Source of the DNA: Anaerolineaceae bacterium UBA5211
GTDB lineage: Bacteria > Chloroflexota > Anaerolineae > Anaerolineales > Anaerolineaceae
Direction: 5' to 3'
DNA length: 25,400 bases
NCBI GenBank assembly: GCA_002412595.1
Contig: DHVJ01000019.1
Coordinates: 1-25,400, forward strand
Part shown: piece by piece, positions 23,441 through 25,400 of the stretch
Layout: every line of letters begins with the position of its first letter
Numbering within the stretch: the first letter of the stretch is position 1
Program-made: the position numbers and the translations under genes
The notes under the pieces: model-generated
What the model saw: only the letters and a program-made list of their open reading frames with translations
Database searches by the model: none
Told to the model about the DNA's origin: nothing

Positions 23441-24202
23441 TCAGGAATTGGAACTGGGGTTGATCACATTGGTCAGGTGCAGAATATAGCGGTCTCCGCG
23501 GTAATACCCTTCGGTGTATTCCATAGGCTGGTCATACTGATCAAAAGCCGTGGTATGGAACAGAAATACCGGAGCGCCACTTTCAATCCCCAATAGATCA
23601 GCTTCTTCCGCAGGGCATTTTATCGATTCTATGATTTGCTGTGAACATTTGGGCCATATGCCAAATTTCTTGGCCAGGATCTCATAGAGTGAGTCATTGC
23701 CAATCTCCACATCCAATAAATCTTTAAATTTCTCATAAGGCAGGTAAACCACTTCCAGCGCAATCCTGCGGTTATTCCCTTTACGCAATCTCTTCAAAAG
23801 AATAGCAAAATCCGCTTCGTTGATATTCAGAGCTCGGGCAATTTTTTCGGGGGCATTGACCATTTCAAAGTTTAAAATATCGGAAGTGGGTGTGAGGCCG
23901 CGTGTACGCATATCCTGCGAAAAGCCGGAGACGCGCTCAATTTGCTTGTCAATGCTGATCTCAGAAACAAACGTTCCCCTGCCCTGCACGCGTTCCAGCT
24001 TGCGTTCATTTACCAACTCACCGATAGCCTGGCGGATGGTGGTGCGGCTGATCTGGAATAGCTCACTTAATTCCAATTCGGAAGGAATTTGCGTGCCTGC
24101 TTCCCAAACACCGGTATCGATCTGGTCTTCAATATACGATTTAAGCTGAAAATAAAGCGGTATTGGGCTTTTACTATCCAGTTTTTCTTTTTTTTCGTTC
24201 AA
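23441..24202 (-). CDS. GntR-family regulator, HutC/UTRA subfamily
   Basis: A 253-residue transcription factor. The N-terminal winged helix (about residues 12-80) shows IPLYFQLKSYIEDQI, the IPSELELSELFQISRTTIRQ recognition region and VQGRGTFV at the wing. The C-terminal UTRA ligand-binding domain (about 95-245) ends with the typical MEYTEGYYRGDRYIL. The start is TTG at 24202: AAGAGGT lies four nt upstream and there is no in-frame ATG before residue 99 or so. UTRA regulators usually sense sugar phosphates or other small metabolites. It lies behind an HAD phosphatase and an amidohydrolase gene on the same strand, which may be its targets; the inducer is unknown. Confidence 0.92.
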   Translation of the reverse strand: MNEKKEKLDSKSPIPLYFQLKSYIEDQIDTGVWEAGTQIPSELELSELFQISRTTIRQAIGELVNERKLERVQGRGTFVSEISIDKQIERVSGFSQDMRTRGLTPTSDILNFEMVNAPEKIARALNINEADFAILLKRLRKGNNRRIALEVVYLPYEKFKDLLDVEIGNDSLYEILAKKFGIWPKCSQQIIESIKCPAEEADLLGIESGAPVFLFHTTAFDQYDQPMEYTEGYYRGDRYILHLTNVINPSSNS

Positions 24203-24306
24203 ATCTACCTCTTGTAAATGTATTTTACCTGATTCTTTCCAATTCGGTTTTTATACTTACCACACCGCTTAATATGGAAGATTGCCCCTTCGACAAGCTA
24301 AGGAAT

Positions 24307-24360
24307 CAATCTTTGTAAAAATAAGCGCCGGATAACCGGCGATTATTTTTACAAAGATTG
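24307..24360. terminator. Large inverted-repeat hairpin, bidirectional terminator
   Basis: Two 25-nt arms (24307-24331 and 24336-24360) are complementary with a single mismatch around a 4-nt loop ATAA. The GC-rich core CGCCGG/CCGGCG is flanked by A/T-rich arms, so each strand has a T run after the core. It lies 12 nt past the stop of the HAD phosphatase gene and in front of the GntR gene. Confidence 0.75.
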
Positions 24361-24372
24361 CGCTGTTAAACA

Positions 24373-25209
24373 CTAAGCGGCAGAATGGTTGCATTTCAGA
24401 ATCTCCCGGATGGCCCAGGCGGCTCCGCTGTGATCGTTGGCCGGCGCCACCAGGTGCGCCGCCGCCTTAACCTCGTCCGGCGCGTTGCCCATGGCAATTG
24501 AAAAACCGCTGATGCGGAACATGTCCAGGTCATTCAGCCAGTCGCCAATCACCGCCACGCGCGGCAAGGGAATATCCAGATGCCGCGCCAACGCACTTAA
24601 GCTGCTGCCTTTGTTGACGCCCGATGGAACGATGTCGATGGAATTCGAGCTGGAAAAGCTCATGCTGTCAAACAAGCCGCGCTGACGGATGCGCTCGAAA
24701 ACCGTCTTCAAGGTTTGACTTTCTCCGAGGATCATGGCTTTGACGGGCGGTTCATCCAATTCATCCAGTTCCTTTAATAAATCCGGAACGATGTTGCGCT
24801 GATAGCCGTGTTTGGGATGCGGGCGCTTCCCTTGTGGAAAAGCCCTTTCCTGCATGGCATCGCCAATATATTCCAACACCAGAATGACTGCCTCTTCCCG
24901 GCACAATTGCACCAACTCGCGGGTTTGCGGCAGCGGCAGGGGATGTTCTTCAATCACCTTTTCCGAGCGCACATCATAGATGAACGCACCGCCGCCGCCA
25001 ATGATTGGGGCGGTAATGCCGACTTCCTCAACAATGAATTTCATGGAACCGTAATTGCGCCCGCTGATGAGCGTGACTTCCACACCCTTGGCGCGGGCTT
25101 CGGCCACCGCTGCTTGCGCACCGGGGGCGACATTCTTGCCGGAATCCAAAATCGTACCGTCACAATCGATCGCGATCAGGTCAAAAGCTGTTTGCAGATC
25201 TTTCGACAT
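24373..25209 (-). CDS. Cof-type HAD-superfamily phosphatase
   Basis: A 278-residue HAD-IIB hydrolase that dephosphorylates small phosphorylated metabolites, often sugar phosphates, in the cytoplasm. Motif I is IDCDGT with the nucleophile Asp15 and Asp17, motif II is the Ser in LISGRN, and motif IV is VIGDWLNDLDMF (GDxxND). The terminal SIAMGNAPDEVK is typical of Cof proteins. The start ATG at 25209 overlaps the stop of the upstream amidohydrolase gene as TGATG, so the two are translationally coupled. The frame includes an earlier TTG that is unlikely to be used. The transcript ends at the hairpin at 24307-24360. The natural substrate is not evident. Confidence 0.92.
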   Translation of the reverse strand: MSKDLQTAFDLIAIDCDGTILDSGKNVAPGAQAAVAEARAKGVEVTLISGRNYGSMKFIVEEVGITAPIIGGGGAFIYDVRSEKVIEEHPLPLPQTRELVQLCREEAVILVLEYIGDAMQERAFPQGKRPHPKHGYQRNIVPDLLKELDELDEPPVKAMILGESQTLKTVFERIRQRGLFDSMSFSSSNSIDIVPSGVNKGSSLSALARHLDIPLPRVAVIGDWLNDLDMFRISGFSIAMGNAPDEVKAAAHLVAPANDHSGAAWAIREILKCNHSAA

Positions 25210-25400
25210 CAATAAAAACCATCCTTAACGTAAACAATATTTCCGGCCAGCATGGTAAGCAGCGATTCCAGGTCCTCATCCATAATGACCACATCCGCGT
25301 CAAAACCAGCGGCCAGTTGTCCTTTCATTAATTCCAGCATCTCGGCCGGATGCAGGTATTGTAATCTGCATTGGCGCGGACGATGGGGGAATGATACCGC
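25209..25400 (-). CDS. Amidohydrolase-family protein, C-terminal fragment at window edge
   Basis: Only the last 63 codons are inside the window; the gene continues past 25400. The segment LHPAEMLELMKGQLAAGFDA followed by DVVIMDEDL is the standard C-terminal signature of metal-dependent amidohydrolases (a threonine/alanine-Asn-Pro-Ala-like helix, then KGxLxxGxDADxVxxD). The end, GNIVYVKDGFY, closes the small beta-sandwich domain. Possible identities include a beta-aspartyl dipeptidase, a dihydroorotase-like enzyme or N-acetylglucosamine-6-phosphate deacetylase; the fragment is too short to choose. The stop overlaps the start of the HAD phosphatase gene (TGATG), which implies a shared pathway. 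Confidence 0.7.
   Translation of the reverse strand, partial: AVSFPHRPRQCRLQYLHPAEMLELMKGQLAAGFDADVVIMDEDLESLLTMLAGNIVYVKDGFY

Overview
This 25.4 kb window looks like a chromosomal segment of a GC-rich bacterium, most likely of the phylum Chloroflexota (Anaerolineae-like). That placement is inference. It rests on the combination of an archaeal-type HMG-CoA synthase in a mevalonate operon, an FMN-riboswitch-controlled RibXY-type riboflavin ABC transporter (described earlier from Chloroflexus), and intergenic DNA littered with short degenerate interspersed repeats. No ribosomal RNA or phylogenetic marker gene is present to settle it.

Layout. (1) 1-854: 3' part of a D-Ala-D-Ala-ligase-like ATP-grasp gene, then an intrinsic terminator. 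(2) 940-1436: a small membrane protein gene overlapping a small XRE regulator gene, behind a promoter decorated with TTGACAT repeats. (3) 1466-4959, minus strand: a four-gene run of M29 aminopeptidase, nitrilase-fold glutaminase, NAD synthetase and GerMN lipoprotein, closed by a bidirectional terminator. The glutaminase and synthetase look like a split glutamine-dependent NAD synthase. (4) 4960-5815: about 850 bp without genes, packed with three families of short repeats. (5) 5816-9341: HMG-CoA reductase, archaeal-type HMG-CoA synthase and a thiolase-fold protein whose catalytic Cys and both catalytic His positions are substituted. (6) 9567-10513: a YoaP-type acetyltransferase and tRNA-Ser(CGA). 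(7) 10565-15443: an AT-rich type III restriction-modification islet (res then mod) directly behind the tRNA, evidently acquired. (8) 15533-17794: an AlkD-like repair protein and, convergent to it, a GNAT gene, a broken lysE-type exporter gene and a membrane protein gene. (9) 17837-20588: promoter, FMN riboswitch, terminator, then permease, binding-protein and ATPase genes of a predicted riboflavin importer, followed by xpt. (10) 21258-22284: a small anchored protein and a gene-poor stretch holding a probable 30-residue membrane peptide with a structured leader. (11) 22285-25400, minus strand: a radical SAM protein (AmrS type), a GntR/UTRA regulator, a large inverted-repeat hairpin, a Cof-type HAD phosphatase and the C-terminus of an amidohydrolase.

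The main functional themes are cofactor supply (NAD synthesis, flavin uptake), isoprenoid precursor synthesis through mevalonate, purine salvage, and one acquired defence system. The strongest oddities are the catalytically dead-looking thiolase with no DUF35 partner in its operon, the repeat-rich intergenic island, the small-peptide locus near 22.0 kb, and the R-M islet abutting a tRNA gene.
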